Origin: Burkholderiales bacterium
GTDB taxonomy: Bacteria; Pseudomonadota; Gammaproteobacteria; Burkholderiales; Burkholderiaceae_C
Reading direction: 5' to 3'
Length of the DNA stretch: 64,000 nt
Assembly (NCBI GenBank): GCA_003963115.1
Contig: RXJQ01000009.1
Location: 1 to 64,000 of the forward strand
Below the pieces are notes generated by a model. That model did not search any database, had not been told where the DNA came from, and worked only from the letters and a program-made list of their open reading frames with translations. Below are positions 26,047 to 34,367 of this stretch, in pieces. The position numbers and the translations under genes were made by a program. Each line of letters opens with the position of its first letter. Position 1 is the stretch's first letter.

Positions 26047-26856
26047 GACACGGGCCAGCAGGCCTTCGTCGATCCAGCGTCGCAGCATCCCTGCCGCCAG
26101 CAGGGTGGCGTCGTCATCGGGAAAGCGTTCGGCCAGCAGCCCGCAGATATCGCCAAAGCTGCGCCCCAGCAGCATGGCCGTCAGGGCCACATCCTCCTGG
26201 AGCGACACGCTGCGGAAATGGGGGCGCTCATCCAGCCGCCAGACAAGCACCCCCAACGGTGCGGCCAAGGTCTGCGCCTCGGGCACCGCCTCGTCCTGGT
26301 CCAGGGCATGCCACAGCGCCAGGGTGTTGTGACCCACGGTGAGCGTGGCCACCGAAGGCTGCGCCACCAGGGTCACGTCGGCCCAGGCCTCGGGCGGCAC
26401 GGCGGCCAGATCGGCCAGGGTCGCCACCTGCCGGTCTGCCGCATCGAAAGCCCGCCTCAAGGACCAGTCCAGGCTCGCCAGCTCGGCCACCTCGGGGTGA
26501 TCGCCAGCCCCGGCGTCGGCCAGCCTGGTCCCGGCGAGCCAGTCGGGCCAGGTCTCGCCATACCACCGCAAATTGGCATGGCGCGAAGGGTGTGATTCGA
26601 TGTAGGCCAGCGCCAGGTGGTCGAACCAGTCGTCGCCCAGATAGCGCCAGGTGTGGCCGAAGGTGTCGCGCATGGTGTCGAGCAGGCGCGCACGGTAGGC
26701 ATGGTGGTAGATGTGCAGACGCCGCTCGGCACTCAGGCCGCCCGCCTCGTCCACATCGGCCAGGGCTTGGGCATCGCCCGTCAAGACATGCGACTGCATG
26801 CGCGACTGGATCTCGCGCAGGGACGATCCGGGCACAAGCTGCATCGTCGTCATCAT
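25993..26856 (-). CDS. bufC: Bufferin biosynthesis accessory protein BufC/HvfC (DUF2063)
   Basis: 287 residues. The N-terminal DUF2063/HvfC domain shows [36 protein letters not shown] and [17 protein letters not shown]; the C-terminal half is the second helical domain seen in BufC proteins. The role of this family is to pair with the MNIO enzyme and to recognise the precursor peptide. It overlaps bufB by 4 bp (ATGA), so it is translated together with it. Its tail overlaps the convergent protease gene by 54 bp. Confidence 0.88.
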   Translation of the reverse strand: MMTTMQLVPGSSLREIQSRMQSHVLTGDAQALADVDEAGGLSAERRLHIYHHAYRARLLDTMRDTFGHTWRYLGDDWFDHLALAYIESHPSRHANLRWYGETWPDWLAGTRLADAGAGDHPEVAELASLDWSLRRAFDAADRQVATLADLAAVPPEAWADVTLVAQPSVATLTVGHNTLALWHALDQDEAVPEAQTLAAPLGVLVWRLDERPHFRSVSLQEDVALTAMLLGRSFGDICGLLAERFPDDDATLLAAGMLRRWIDEGLLARVSAVAGEASALSGAEHHA

Positions 26857-27713
26857 GCAGCCTCCCGCCAGACGTCAGCCGCCACGGCACGGGCATGGTC
26901 CAGCTCATTGATCAATTCAGGCAAAGGCGGGATGTGGTCATCGCGCTCGATCATCGTGGCCACCTGGCCGAACCGCCGGCAGGCCTGCGCATACAAGTCC
27001 CACACGGGGTCGGCCACGGGGTGGTCATGCGTGTCCACGATGTGGTCACCATTGTGCGAATGCCCAGCCAGGTGGATCTGCTGCACGCGGTGCGCCGGCA
27101 TGCCGTTCAAATAGGCCATGGCATCGAAGCCATGGTTCACGCTGCTGACGTAGATGTTGTTGACATCGAGCAGCAAGAGGCAATCGGCCTGCTCACACAC
27201 GGCCGAAACGAAGTCCCACTCGCTCATGTGGGACTGCTTGAAGTTCACATAGCTGGAGACGTTCTCCAGCACCAGCCTGCGCCCCAGCACGTCCTGCACC
27301 TGGCGAACGTGCTGCACAACCAGCTTCAAAGCCTCGTCGGTATAAGGCAGGGGCATCAGGTCATGCAAATGGCGGCCATGCACGCCCGTCCAGCACAGGT
27401 GGTCGGACACCCACAGGGGCTGCACATGGTCTGCCAGCTGCTTGAGCTGCTGCAGGTAAACCGGGTCGGGCCCGTCGATGGACCCGATGGACAGGGCCAC
27501 GCCATGCATGGCCAGGGGGTAACGCTCGCGGATGGCGTCGAGCATGCGCATGGGCTTGCCACCAGGCACCATGTAGTTGTCGCTGATGATCTCCAGCCAG
27601 TCCACGGGCTGTGGCTCGGCCAGAAAATCACCATAGTGCACCGTGCGCAGCCCCAACCCGAAACCGGGCGAAGGCCGCGTCACGGCCCCGTGGGCTGAAT
27701 GGCTCATGCTCAT
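26853..27713 (-). CDS. bufB: MNIO enzyme BufB (DUF692/UPF0276), multinuclear iron oxygenase
   Basis: 286 residues of the DUF692 TIM-barrel family, which uses two or three irons to convert precursor cysteines to thiooxazole-type residues. Metal-ligand motifs are all present: [63 protein letters not shown] and ERDDHIPP. The gene lies between the precursor gene bufA (27 bp upstream) and bufC (overlapping). Methanobactin MbnB is the same family, but the companion peptide here is bufferin-like, not an Mbn leader. Confidence 0.93.
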   Translation of the reverse strand: MSMSHSAHGAVTRPSPGFGLGLRTVHYGDFLAEPQPVDWLEIISDNYMVPGGKPMRMLDAIRERYPLAMHGVALSIGSIDGPDPVYLQQLKQLADHVQPLWVSDHLCWTGVHGRHLHDLMPLPYTDEALKLVVQHVRQVQDVLGRRLVLENVSSYVNFKQSHMSEWDFVSAVCEQADCLLLLDVNNIYVSSVNHGFDAMAYLNGMPAHRVQQIHLAGHSHNGDHIVDTHDHPVADPVWDLYAQACRRFGQVATMIERDDHIPPLPELINELDHARAVAADVWREAA

Positions 27714-27740
27714 GATCGCGCCTCAGCTTCAGCAGGCAAA

Positions 27741-28028
27741 TTACTTCGCGCCGAGGTCGCCGATGGTGCCGCCCTTCATCAGGCAGCCCTTGGCATCCAG
27801 GGCCTTGAAGCCATGGCCCTTGCAGGCGTTCTGGCCCTTGCAGGCATGCTCGGTGGTCTTGCAGTCACTGGAGCCCTTGCAGCTGTTGACGCCGTAGCAA
27901 TGCACGGTGTCTCCAGCGGCAACGGCACCACCCATGCTGCCGGTGGGCGCGTCAGCAGCGAAGGCGGCGGCGCTCATGGCCATCAGGGCGGCAGCAGCGG
28001 CGAGGGAGGCGGTGTTACGTTGAGTCAT
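27741..28028 (-). CDS. bufA: BufA2-type bufferin precursor (periplasmic copper-binding RiPP)
   Basis: 95 residues. A signal peptide (about residues 1-25, [16 protein letters not shown]) is followed by a Ser/Gly-rich linker and a cysteine-rich core with six cysteines: [15 protein letters not shown], then [13 protein letters not shown] and a last Cys in KGCL. This CYGVNxCKG...[10 protein letters not shown] pattern is that of the BufA2 group rather than DUF2282/BufA1. After modification of cysteines by BufB it should be exported and sequester copper in the periplasm. It heads the bufABC operon with GGAGA before the ATG. No DoxX-type BufD gene follows. Confidence 0.9.
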   Translation of the reverse strand: MTQRNTASLAAAAALMAMSAAAFAADAPTGSMGGAVAAGDTVHCYGVNSCKGSSDCKTTEHACKGQNACKGHGFKALDAKGCLMKGGTIGDLGAK

Positions 28029-28061
28029 GTCATTTCTCCGTTCAGTGAGGATGTTGATGGA

Positions 28062-28090
28062 TCAAAAAAGGCCCGGCATTTCAGCTCGGG
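28062..28090 (-). terminator. Terminator-like hairpin between GST and bufA
   Basis: Read on the minus strand, CCCG pairs with CGGG around an 11-base loop and is followed by CC and then TTTTTT. It lies after the GST gene and 34 bp before bufA. It most likely ends the GST transcript, but if the bufA promoter lies upstream of it, it would act as an attenuator. Confidence 0.5.
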
Positions 28091-28105
28091 ACACCAGGTA
28101 GTCGG

Positions 28106-28125
28106 GTAAGGCGCCGAGTCCTTAC
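28106..28125. promoter_or_regulatory. Inverted repeat in the bufA upstream region
   Basis: GTAAGG and CCTTAC are perfect arms separated by 8 bp, 78 bp upstream of the bufA start codon. This is a candidate operator for a metal- or stress-responsive regulator; the family cannot be named. A GTAACG box next to it (minus strand) is only loosely similar to ECF sigma -35 elements known to drive bufferin operons. Confidence 0.4.
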
Positions 28126-28154
28126 ACCGTTACGACAACTTTTTTTGGTTGGAT

Positions 28155-28844
28155 TCAAACAGCCGGTGCGCGAAGGTCTTCCAGCAGGGCACCGTATTGC
28201 AGAGAAGCATCGTCATGCGCCGGCTCGCGCCAGGGTTCCGCCAGCGCCTCTTCGTACCACTGCCGCATGGCCGGCAGGGCCAGCAGGCGGTCGACATAGT
28301 GTTGTTCGGCCTCGGGCAAACCCAGACCGAAGGTCTGCACGCGAAACGCCACGGGCGCAAAAAAGGCGTCGACCGCCGAGAAGCGGGCACCAGCCAGAAA
28401 AGGACCACCAAAACGCGACAGGCCCTGCCCCCACAACTCCACGAGGCGCGCCACATCGGCCTGCAAGGCGGCGGGCTCCTCATGCAGGCGCACCCGCAGT
28501 CCGCAGTTCATCGAGCAGATCTCACGCAAGGCCGCAAAGCCCGAATGCATTTCGGCGGCGGCACAACGCGCCCAGGCCCGCGCGGCCGCGTCAAGAGGCC
28601 ACACACCGGGATGACGCTCAGCCAGGTATTCGGCGATGGCCAGGGAGTCCCACACGACGTCGCCGTCCACATGCAGGCAAGGCACCTTGCCTGTGGGCGA
28701 GAAAGCCCGAAAGGCCTGCCAGTTGGGGCCAGCCGCAAAGACCTGCACGTGCTCCTTGAAAGGAATGTCCAGCTGCTTGAGCAGCACCCAAGGCCGCAGC
28801 GACCAGGACGAATAGTTCTTGTTGGCGATGAACAAGTCGTACAT
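28155..28844 (-). CDS. Glutathione S-transferase family protein
   Basis: 229 residues. A thioredoxin-like N-terminal domain (YDLFIANKNYSSWSLRPWVLL, then SPTGKVPCLHVDGDVVWDSLAIAEYL with the glutathione-binding S-P-x-x-x-V-P and D-S pair) is followed by the helical C-terminal domain. The start NKNYSSWSLRPW resembles the maleylacetoacetate isomerase/zeta-like and YfcF-type soluble transferases. Substrate unknown. It is separated from the bufferin operon by a terminator-like hairpin, so it need not be functionally linked, although glutathione enzymes and copper stress are compatible. Confidence 0.88.
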   Translation of the reverse strand: MYDLFIANKNYSSWSLRPWVLLKQLDIPFKEHVQVFAAGPNWQAFRAFSPTGKVPCLHVDGDVVWDSLAIAEYLAERHPGVWPLDAAARAWARCAAAEMHSGFAALREICSMNCGLRVRLHEEPAALQADVARLVELWGQGLSRFGGPFLAGARFSAVDAFFAPVAFRVQTFGLGLPEAEQHYVDRLLALPAMRQWYEEALAEPWREPAHDDASLQYGALLEDLRAPAV

Positions 28845-28994
28845 CGAGAGTCCCGTGCCTGAAAAATGGTTCGGTGAGGCCGCAGCTTAGCCTCTTCCAG
28901 CCACTTGGCACAAAACCCCTTGCGTCAGCTACCGAGGGCTTGACACGCCCACGAGCAAACCGGAGGGCTGCTGATCACGAAGCCTCGCCAGACT

Positions 28995-29669
28995 TCACTG
29001 GGCCTGAGAAGCGGCAGCCACCGAGGCGGCCACTTCGGTAAGGCGCTTGGTCAAGGCCGCCGCACGATCGCTGCGTGCCTGTGCGTTGGGCTCGGCATCG
29101 TTGAGCAGGCCCGACATGATGCGCTGGGTTTCCTTGACGTCCATCTCGCCATTGGTGATGCGTGTGGGCAGCTCGCCCAGCAACTGCTCGGCCAGGTCAT
29201 GGCGCTTGGCCTTGTCGGGTGACGAGGCCAGGCTCTCCCACAGCTCGAGCTGCTTGTTGAAGCGCAGGAAATTCACCAGGCGCGTGAGCTCCTTGTCCGG
29301 GTCGGCCGCCTGCTGCGCGACACCCTTGAGCATCTGCCATTCCAGCGCCGACACAAAAGCCGGTCGATCCTTCACCGGGCCCAAGATGGGCTTCATGGCG
29401 GGCTGCTTCTCGACCTCCTTGGCTGCCTCCTGCTGGCTCGCCATGATCACCTTGGTCTCGGCTTCCACCTGTGACGCCGACATGGGTGGGAGGTCTGATA
29501 CGCCCACGCCCGAAGCATGTGTGGCCGATGCCTGCACCGCAGTCACGCGGCTGCCGTCGCCATCGTGCGGGCGCGACAACCAGACCGCCGCCGCTGCGGC
29601 CACCGCCAAGGCAACCGCAGCCATCACCCATTTCGTGTTCGTGTTTCTGTCGAGATGAACTTGTGCCAT
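28995..29669 (-). CDS. Membrane-anchored protein of unknown function next to lipase
   Basis: 224 residues. One N-terminal membrane segment (about 14-31, VMAAVALAVAAAAAVWLS) follows a short cytoplasmic start. The rest is a Ser/Ala-rich spacer and then a helical, charged periplasmic domain (MSASQVEAETKVIMASQQEAAKEVEKQP; FVSALEWQMLKGVAQQAA). The layout (anchor, spacer, helical domain) is like lipase foldases, and a secreted lipase gene lies 210 bp upstream, but the RxxFDY-type foldase signature is absent. I therefore leave it unassigned. The strong lipase terminator separates the two transcripts. Confidence 0.7.
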   Translation of the reverse strand: MAQVHLDRNTNTKWVMAAVALAVAAAAAVWLSRPHDGDGSRVTAVQASATHASGVGVSDLPPMSASQVEAETKVIMASQQEAAKEVEKQPAMKPILGPVKDRPAFVSALEWQMLKGVAQQAADPDKELTRLVNFLRFNKQLELWESLASSPDKAKRHDLAEQLLGELPTRITNGEMDVKETQRIMSGLLNDAEPNAQARSDRAAALTKRLTEVAASVAAASQAQ

Positions 29670-29802
29670 GTTGTCGAGACCTGTGTGTTGCCAGTGATGC
29701 GCTGTGATCCAGTTTGATCGGCCTCATCACCTGGGTTCCTGAGAAATTACCCGAGCTTTGCCGATGCTCCCCCGAGAACAGGCGGGAATGCAAGCCGACA
29801 AG

Positions 29803-29842
29803 CGCAAAAAGAAGCAGCCCACCCGGACGTGCCGGGTGGGCT
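29803..29842 (-). terminator. Strong terminator of the first lipase gene
   Basis: AGCCCACCCGG and CCGGGTGGGCT form an 11-bp perfect stem around loop ACGTG, with a T-rich tract (CTTCTTTTT) after it on the minus strand. It lies 38 bp after the lipase stop. Confidence 0.85.
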
Positions 29843-29879
29843 GATCGTCAACTAACTAACGCTTGAAAGACGCGTCAGA

Positions 29880-31700
29880 TCAGTAGCTCTTCGGTGCAGG
29901 AGGTTGCACCGTGAAGCTGTAGGTCTGACCCGAACCCGACATCAACGCCGACAGGATGGCGGAGATGATGCAGCCCTTCACTTGCGGGAAGGTGGTGGTG
30001 CCCGAGAAGTTCAGACCACCATTGCCCAGCGAGGACAGGGGGCCGTCGAAGTTCAGCGGGAAGGCCACGGGCGACACGGTCTTGCAGGAACCGACAGGGA
30101 TGCCCGACACCGAGGTGATGGTGATGTCAGCGTAGGCGGTGCCATGGACGTGCAGCTTGCCATCCGTGGTCAGCTCGGCGGTCCCGGTGGTGTCGCCGTT
30201 CGGCGTCACGCTCATGCCGATCTGCGAACCGATGCCGATGATCTTGAGCGACTGCTTGAAGCTTGGCACCGACAGCGAACCCTTCAGAGTCTTGGCAGTG
30301 ATGTCGGTCGTGGCCGAGAAGCTGGAAGTGCTTGGCAGGACGACGGTCTGCCCCAGGGTCTTCAAGCCCACGGTGGCAGTCAGCGGCCAGGTGTCCAGGT
30401 TCACCACGAAGTTGCTGCCAGGCGTCTTGTTGGTGTTGGTGGGCGTGGGGTAGCCGGTCGTGTTGGTCGAGCAGCTGCTGGGCGCGGTCTTGCCAGCGAA
30501 GCGATCAGCCAGCCATGTCAGCACGGTGGGCGCGGCCTGGAACTGCGTCACGATGTGCTCGCTGGGATACAGGTCGAACTGGACCTTGGCGCCTGGCGCC
30601 GAGCAGTAGAAGCGCTTGAGGTCGATGTCCTGTGCCAGGGGGATGAACTCGTCAGCCTGGCCGTGGTATTGGTACATCGGCACGGTCAGCGCGCTCTTGC
30701 CCAGGTTCTGAGCGTTGAGCGTATCGGCCACTGCGGGCACGCCCAGAATGTCATCCAGCGTGGTGTTGGTCGGATCGACCGTGTAGGACGCCAGTGTCTT
30801 GTTGAACACATCCTTGTCGAACAGGGCCGTGAACACGCACTCCGTCTTCAGCTTGGCGATCACGGCCTTGCCGGCATCGCTGGCCAGCAAATTGAAGTTG
30901 TTGCCGATGGTCTTGGGATACTGCACGCTCAGGCCGGCCACGCCACTAGCCAGGAAGGCTGCGCCAAGGTTGCCGTCCAGGAAGTGGGCGGCGGTGATGA
31001 AGTTGGCAGGAATACCGCCAGCAGCCACGCCCTTGACGTTCAGGCCAGGTGCATAGGTGGCCAGGGTTTCAGCAGCCCAGGCTGCCGATTGCCCACCCTG
31101 CGAGAAGCCCCAGATGCCAACCGGTGCGTTGCTGGCAATGCCCACCGACGGGATCGAAGTGGCGGCCTTGAACATGTCCAGCACGGCATTGCCTTGGGAC
31201 TGACCTGCCAGGTAGGTGGAGTCGGTACCGTTGAGGTAACCGGCATAGTCGGTCACCAGCACGGCATAACCGGCCTTCAATGCAGCGTTGATGTTGGCGT
31301 TTTCATAGTCGCTGCCCACTTCGAACTGACGCGAAGGCGCGCAATTCGTGGCCAGACCCTGTGTGCCCACGGCGTACAGGATCACGGGACGTGCGCCGGT
31401 GCCCGACCAGGCCGTGGTGGGAACCAGCACGGTACCGGACACGGCATTGGGCTTGCCCTGGGAATCGGTGGATTGGTAAAGGACGTTCCAGGCTTTGGTC
31501 GAAGCAGCGCCAGCACCCAGATTGGCCGTCGTGGGACGGTACTGGATCAGGTCACCGTGGCTGCCAGTCGGCACGCCCGGATTGTTGTAGAAAGTGGAAT
31601 CCGAGGGGCCGACCACGGGGGCGGCGTAGGCGGACGACACTGCCAGAGCGATGGCAGCCAGGGGTACGCTCAAAACAGACTTGCGCAGGGTACGGATCAT
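29880..31700 (-). CDS. Secreted lipase-family alpha/beta hydrolase (paralogue 1)
   Basis: 606 residues from ATG 31700, with GGAGA 5 bp upstream. The signal peptide ends at SSAYAA. The alpha/beta-hydrolase domain has S200 in the elbow GIWGFSQGGQ, D350 in HGQADEFIPL and H382 in YPSEHIVTQ, the layout of secretory lipases (LIP family). A Thr/Asn-rich linker near 410 leads to a roughly 190-residue C-terminal beta-rich domain (SFSATTDITAKTLKGSLSV, GIPVGSCKTVSP) that I cannot name. It should be exported and cleave long-chain esters. It is a full-length paralogue of 34368-36170; the two flank an acyl-CoA dehydrogenase gene. Confidence 0.88.
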   Translation of the reverse strand: MIRTLRKSVLSVPLAAIALAVSSAYAAPVVGPSDSTFYNNPGVPTGSHGDLIQYRPTTANLGAGAASTKAWNVLYQSTDSQGKPNAVSGTVLVPTTAWSGTGARPVILYAVGTQGLATNCAPSRQFEVGSDYENANINAALKAGYAVLVTDYAGYLNGTDSTYLAGQSQGNAVLDMFKAATSIPSVGIASNAPVGIWGFSQGGQSAAWAAETLATYAPGLNVKGVAAGGIPANFITAAHFLDGNLGAAFLASGVAGLSVQYPKTIGNNFNLLASDAGKAVIAKLKTECVFTALFDKDVFNKTLASYTVDPTNTTLDDILGVPAVADTLNAQNLGKSALTVPMYQYHGQADEFIPLAQDIDLKRFYCSAPGAKVQFDLYPSEHIVTQFQAAPTVLTWLADRFAGKTAPSSCSTNTTGYPTPTNTNKTPGSNFVVNLDTWPLTATVGLKTLGQTVVLPSTSSFSATTDITAKTLKGSLSVPSFKQSLKIIGIGSQIGMSVTPNGDTTGTAELTTDGKLHVHGTAYADITITSVSGIPVGSCKTVSPVAFPLNFDGPLSSLGNGGLNFSGTTTFPQVKGCIISAILSALMSGSGQTYSFTVQPPAPKSY

Positions 31701-31740
31701 GTGTCTCTCCAGGTGAATCAAGGCGATCTAACAGTCGCCA

Positions 31741-31768
31741 ACAATCGGTTAACTGTCACCGTTAGTCT
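31741..31768 (-). promoter_or_regulatory. Conserved upstream block of lipase gene 1
   Basis: The 28 bp from ACAATCGGTTAACTG to GTTAGTCT differ at only three positions from 36213-36240 upstream of lipase 2, at almost the same distance from the start codon (41 versus 43 bp). This suggests a shared promoter or operator. Confidence 0.6.
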
Positions 31769-32159
31769 CTCGAACTGTTGCAAGCTGTACGAACAGGGTT
31801 TTTGCGCGACTGACGGGAAATCCACCCAAAACCCCGTATTCGCGGGACTGAAGAACGACAAAAAATGGATTGGGTTCTCCCTCTCACCTGATGTGGTTAA
31901 CCCATTTTTGGGCCCCACATAACCCCCTTGATACCCCCTCGAAATTCAGTGGGATTAATGCACGAAATAGGGGCAACCGATGCCAGTCGCCTGTCCATCC
32001 GCGACATGAATCGGGCACGTTGAACACCACCTGGCCGGCACCCCGTGCGAGCGCCTGCCCAGCCGCCCAACCGGCCCTTTCACGCCCCTTGAACGCCCCT
32101 TCAATTCAGGGGGAGGGACGGCCTGAGGTGCCAAAACCCGCACGATCGTACGGAAAGAC
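31769..32159. other. Non-coding region between lipase 1 and acyl-CoA dehydrogenase
   Basis: Divergent intergenic stretch of 605 bp in total. The lipase-proximal part resembles the upstream region of lipase 2 beyond the 28-bp block (GGGTTT, CCCCGTAT, TTGGGTTC-CCCT elements in the same order). The middle (about 31920-32150) shows no gene or clear signal. Confidence 0.55.
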
Positions 32160-32190
32160 TTGCCACAAGCCCCCGACTCTGCGGTATAAC
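32160..32190 (+). promoter_or_regulatory. Possible sigma-70 promoter of the acyl-CoA dehydrogenase gene
   Basis: TTGCCA (32160-32165) and TATAAC (32185-32190) are separated by 19 bp, a little longer than ideal. Transcription would start near 32197, directly at the palindromic operators that follow. Confidence 0.4.
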
Positions 32191-32200
32191 TGCGCCCTGA

Positions 32201-32235
32201 TTCGAACGACCGTTTGAAATGAACGATCGTTCGAA
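32201..32235. promoter_or_regulatory. Double palindromic operator upstream of acyl-CoA dehydrogenase
   Basis: Two sites, GAACGACCGTTT (32204-32215) and the perfect palindrome GAACGATCGTTC (32221-32232), lie inside a 35-bp imperfect inverted repeat bounded by TTCGAA on both sides. They sit between the predicted start point and the ribosome site, a position suited to repression. The pattern recurs in front of the TetR gene at 1392-2105. Confidence 0.65.
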
Positions 32236-32305
32236 AGTACGCCCTATCCCTAACAGCGCCACCCGATTCCCGATTCCTGGCGCCCGACCTGAACCGAGGT
32301 GACAT

Positions 32306-34126
32306 ATGCCGCAGTACAAGGCCCCTTTGCGCGACGTGCGCTTCCTGCTCAACGAAGTGTTCGACTACCCTGCGCATTACGCCAAGCAACCCAATGCCGA
32401 AGACGCCACCCCCGACATGGTTGACGCCATCCTGGAAGGTGCCGCCACGTTCTGCGAAGAAATCCTGTCGCCCTTGAACCTGACCGGCGACCAGGAAGGC
32501 TGCACCTTCAAGGACGGTGAAGTCACCACGCCCAAGGGCTTCAAGGAAGCCTACGCCGAGTACGTGGCCGGCGGCTGGCAAGGCCTGTCCCACCCCAAGG
32601 AATACGGCGGCCAGGAGCTGCCCATGTCGCTGAACCTGATGAAGTCGGAAATGATGGGCACGGCCAACTGGTCGTTCACCATGTACCCCGGCCTGAGCCT
32701 GGGCTGCATGAACACCGTCTTCCAGTTCGGCTCCACCGAGCAGAAGAACACCTACATGCCCAAGCTGGTCAGTGGCGAGTGGACCGGCACCATGTGCCTG
32801 ACCGAGCCCCAGTGCGGCACCGACCTGGGCCAGGTCAAGACCAAGGCCGAGCCTCAGGCTGACGGCACCTACAAGATCACCGGCACCAAGATCTTCATCT
32901 CCGCTGGCGAACACGATCTGGCCGAGAACATCATCCACATCGTGCTGGCCCGCCTGCCCGACGCGCCCAAGGGCACCCGTGGCATCTCGCTGTTCATCGT
33001 GCCCAAGTTCATGGTCAACCAGGATGGCTCCCTCGGCGAGCGCAATACCGTGAAGGCCGGCGCCATCGAGCACAAGATGGGCATCCGGGCATCGGCCACC
33101 TGCGTGATGAACTTCGATGAGGCCGTCGGCTTCATGATCGCCGAGCCCAACAAGGGGCTGGAAGCCATGTTCACCTTCATGAACACCGCCCGCATCGGCA
33201 CCGCCGTGCAGGGCCTGGCCCACGCCGAGCTGTCCTACCAGGGAGCCCTGCCCTACGCCAAGGAGCGCCGCTCGATGCGCGCCCTCTCCGGCAAGAAGGA
33301 CGCCGACCAGATCGCCGACGCCCTGATCTGGCACGCCGACGTGCGCCGCATGCTGCTCACGCAACGCGCCGTGGCCGAAGGCGCCCGCGCCATGATCTAC
33401 CACTCCGCCAAGATTGCCGACAACATGGTGGCCTGCGTGTCCACGGGCGATAAGGCCGGCTACGAGAAATTCGACAACGAGCTGGGCTTCTACACCCCCA
33501 TCCTCAAGGGCTTCATCACCGAGATGGGCCTGGAGTGCGCCAACCTGGGCATGCAGGTCTTCGGTGGACACGGCTACATCAAGGAGCACGGCATGGAGCA
33601 GATCGCCCGCGACGCGCGCATCTCCACGCTGTACGAAGGCACCACCGGCATCCAGGCACTCGACCTGCTGGGCCGCAAGACCCTGCTGCAAACGCGCGGC
33701 AAGTGCGTCTTCGAGTTCACCAACGTCATGATCGCCCAGGCCAAGCCCCATCTGCTCGATGGCGGCACCATCGGCAAGATGGCACGTGCCTGCTTCAAGC
33801 GCGCCCTGCAATGGAAGTGGTTGACCCTGAAGATCATGTTGCGCGCCAACAAGGACCGCGACATCGTCAGCGCCGCCTGCTACGACTTCCTGATGTACTC
33901 GGGCTTCTTGATGATGGGCCATTTCTGGCTCAAGCAGGCCCTGGTCGCCAACGAGAAGCTGGCCAAGGGTGGCAAGGACTCCGCCGAGTTCTACAAGGCC
34001 AAGCTGCAGACCGCCGAGTTCTACTTCGAGCGCCTGCTGCCCCGCGCCGACGGTCACAAGAAGGCCATGGTCTCGCCCACCAGCGCCATCATGCAGATGG
34101 ACAACGAGCACTTCAGCTTCGTCTGA
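32306..34126 (+). CDS. Acyl-CoA dehydrogenase, DmdC-like long form
   Basis: 606 residues, start supported by GAGGTG 6 bp before the ATG. N-terminal, middle and catalytic acyl-CoA dehydrogenase domains are followed by the C-terminal extension of the 3-methylthiopropionyl-CoA dehydrogenase (DmdC)/long-form subgroup. The flavin and substrate motifs are MCLTEPQCGTDLG and KIFISAGEHD; the catalytic glutamate lies in YEGTTGIQALDLLGRK. It should catalyse the first oxidation step on an acyl-CoA. Placement between two secreted lipases suggests it handles released fatty acids. Its paralogue is at 1-1345, and both appear to share a TetR operator motif. Confidence 0.93.
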   Translation: MPQYKAPLRDVRFLLNEVFDYPAHYAKQPNAEDATPDMVDAILEGAATFCEEILSPLNLTGDQEGCTFKDGEVTTPKGFKEAYAEYVAGGWQGLSHPKEYGGQELPMSLNLMKSEMMGTANWSFTMYPGLSLGCMNTVFQFGSTEQKNTYMPKLVSGEWTGTMCLTEPQCGTDLGQVKTKAEPQADGTYKITGTKIFISAGEHDLAENIIHIVLARLPDAPKGTRGISLFIVPKFMVNQDGSLGERNTVKAGAIEHKMGIRASATCVMNFDEAVGFMIAEPNKGLEAMFTFMNTARIGTAVQGLAHAELSYQGALPYAKERRSMRALSGKKDADQIADALIWHADVRRMLLTQRAVAEGARAMIYHSAKIADNMVACVSTGDKAGYEKFDNELGFYTPILKGFITEMGLECANLGMQVFGGHGYIKEHGMEQIARDARISTLYEGTTGIQALDLLGRKTLLQTRGKCVFEFTNVMIAQAKPHLLDGGTIGKMARACFKRALQWKWLTLKIMLRANKDRDIVSAACYDFLMYSGFLMMGHFWLKQALVANEKLAKGGKDSAEFYKAKLQTAEFYFERLLPRADGHKKAMVSPTSAIMQMDNEHFSFV

Positions 34127-34137
34127 TGATGCAAGCC

Positions 34138-34217
34138 GGGGCGCATCTTGCGCCCCACAAGATCCTCGATCGACAAGCATGCCCACCAGGCGCCAGGCCG
34201 GGTGGGCATGTGTCTTT
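34138..34217. terminator. Two hairpins in the convergent gap (dehydrogenase / lipase 2)
   Basis: GGGGCGCA-TCT-TGCGCCCC (34138-34156) is an 8-bp perfect stem, and CATGCCCACC pairs with GGTGGGCATG (34178-34210), followed by TGTCTTTG. The second probably ends the dehydrogenase transcript and could work in both directions for lipase 2. Confidence 0.6.
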
Positions 34218-34367
34218 GACGGCTCTGCACCAAAAAATGACCCCAGGGCGACTTGTGGTCACCCAGGGGTACAGGCGCATCAACAAAATCCGTACATCGG
34301 AGCCGTTGCCGCGCGACACGCCGCGGAGAATGGACAGTTAACCAGGCGTGTCAGGCGGTCAATCAGA

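Noticed and set aside
28029..28154. ECF sigma promoter for the bufferin operon
   Set aside because: A GTAACG box is present, but no matching -10 element at the usual spacing could be found.
31955..34186. 743-codon minus-strand frame opposite the second acyl-CoA dehydrogenase
   Set aside because: Antisense shadow of a clearly coding gene; it also runs across the operator and promoter region upstream of it.
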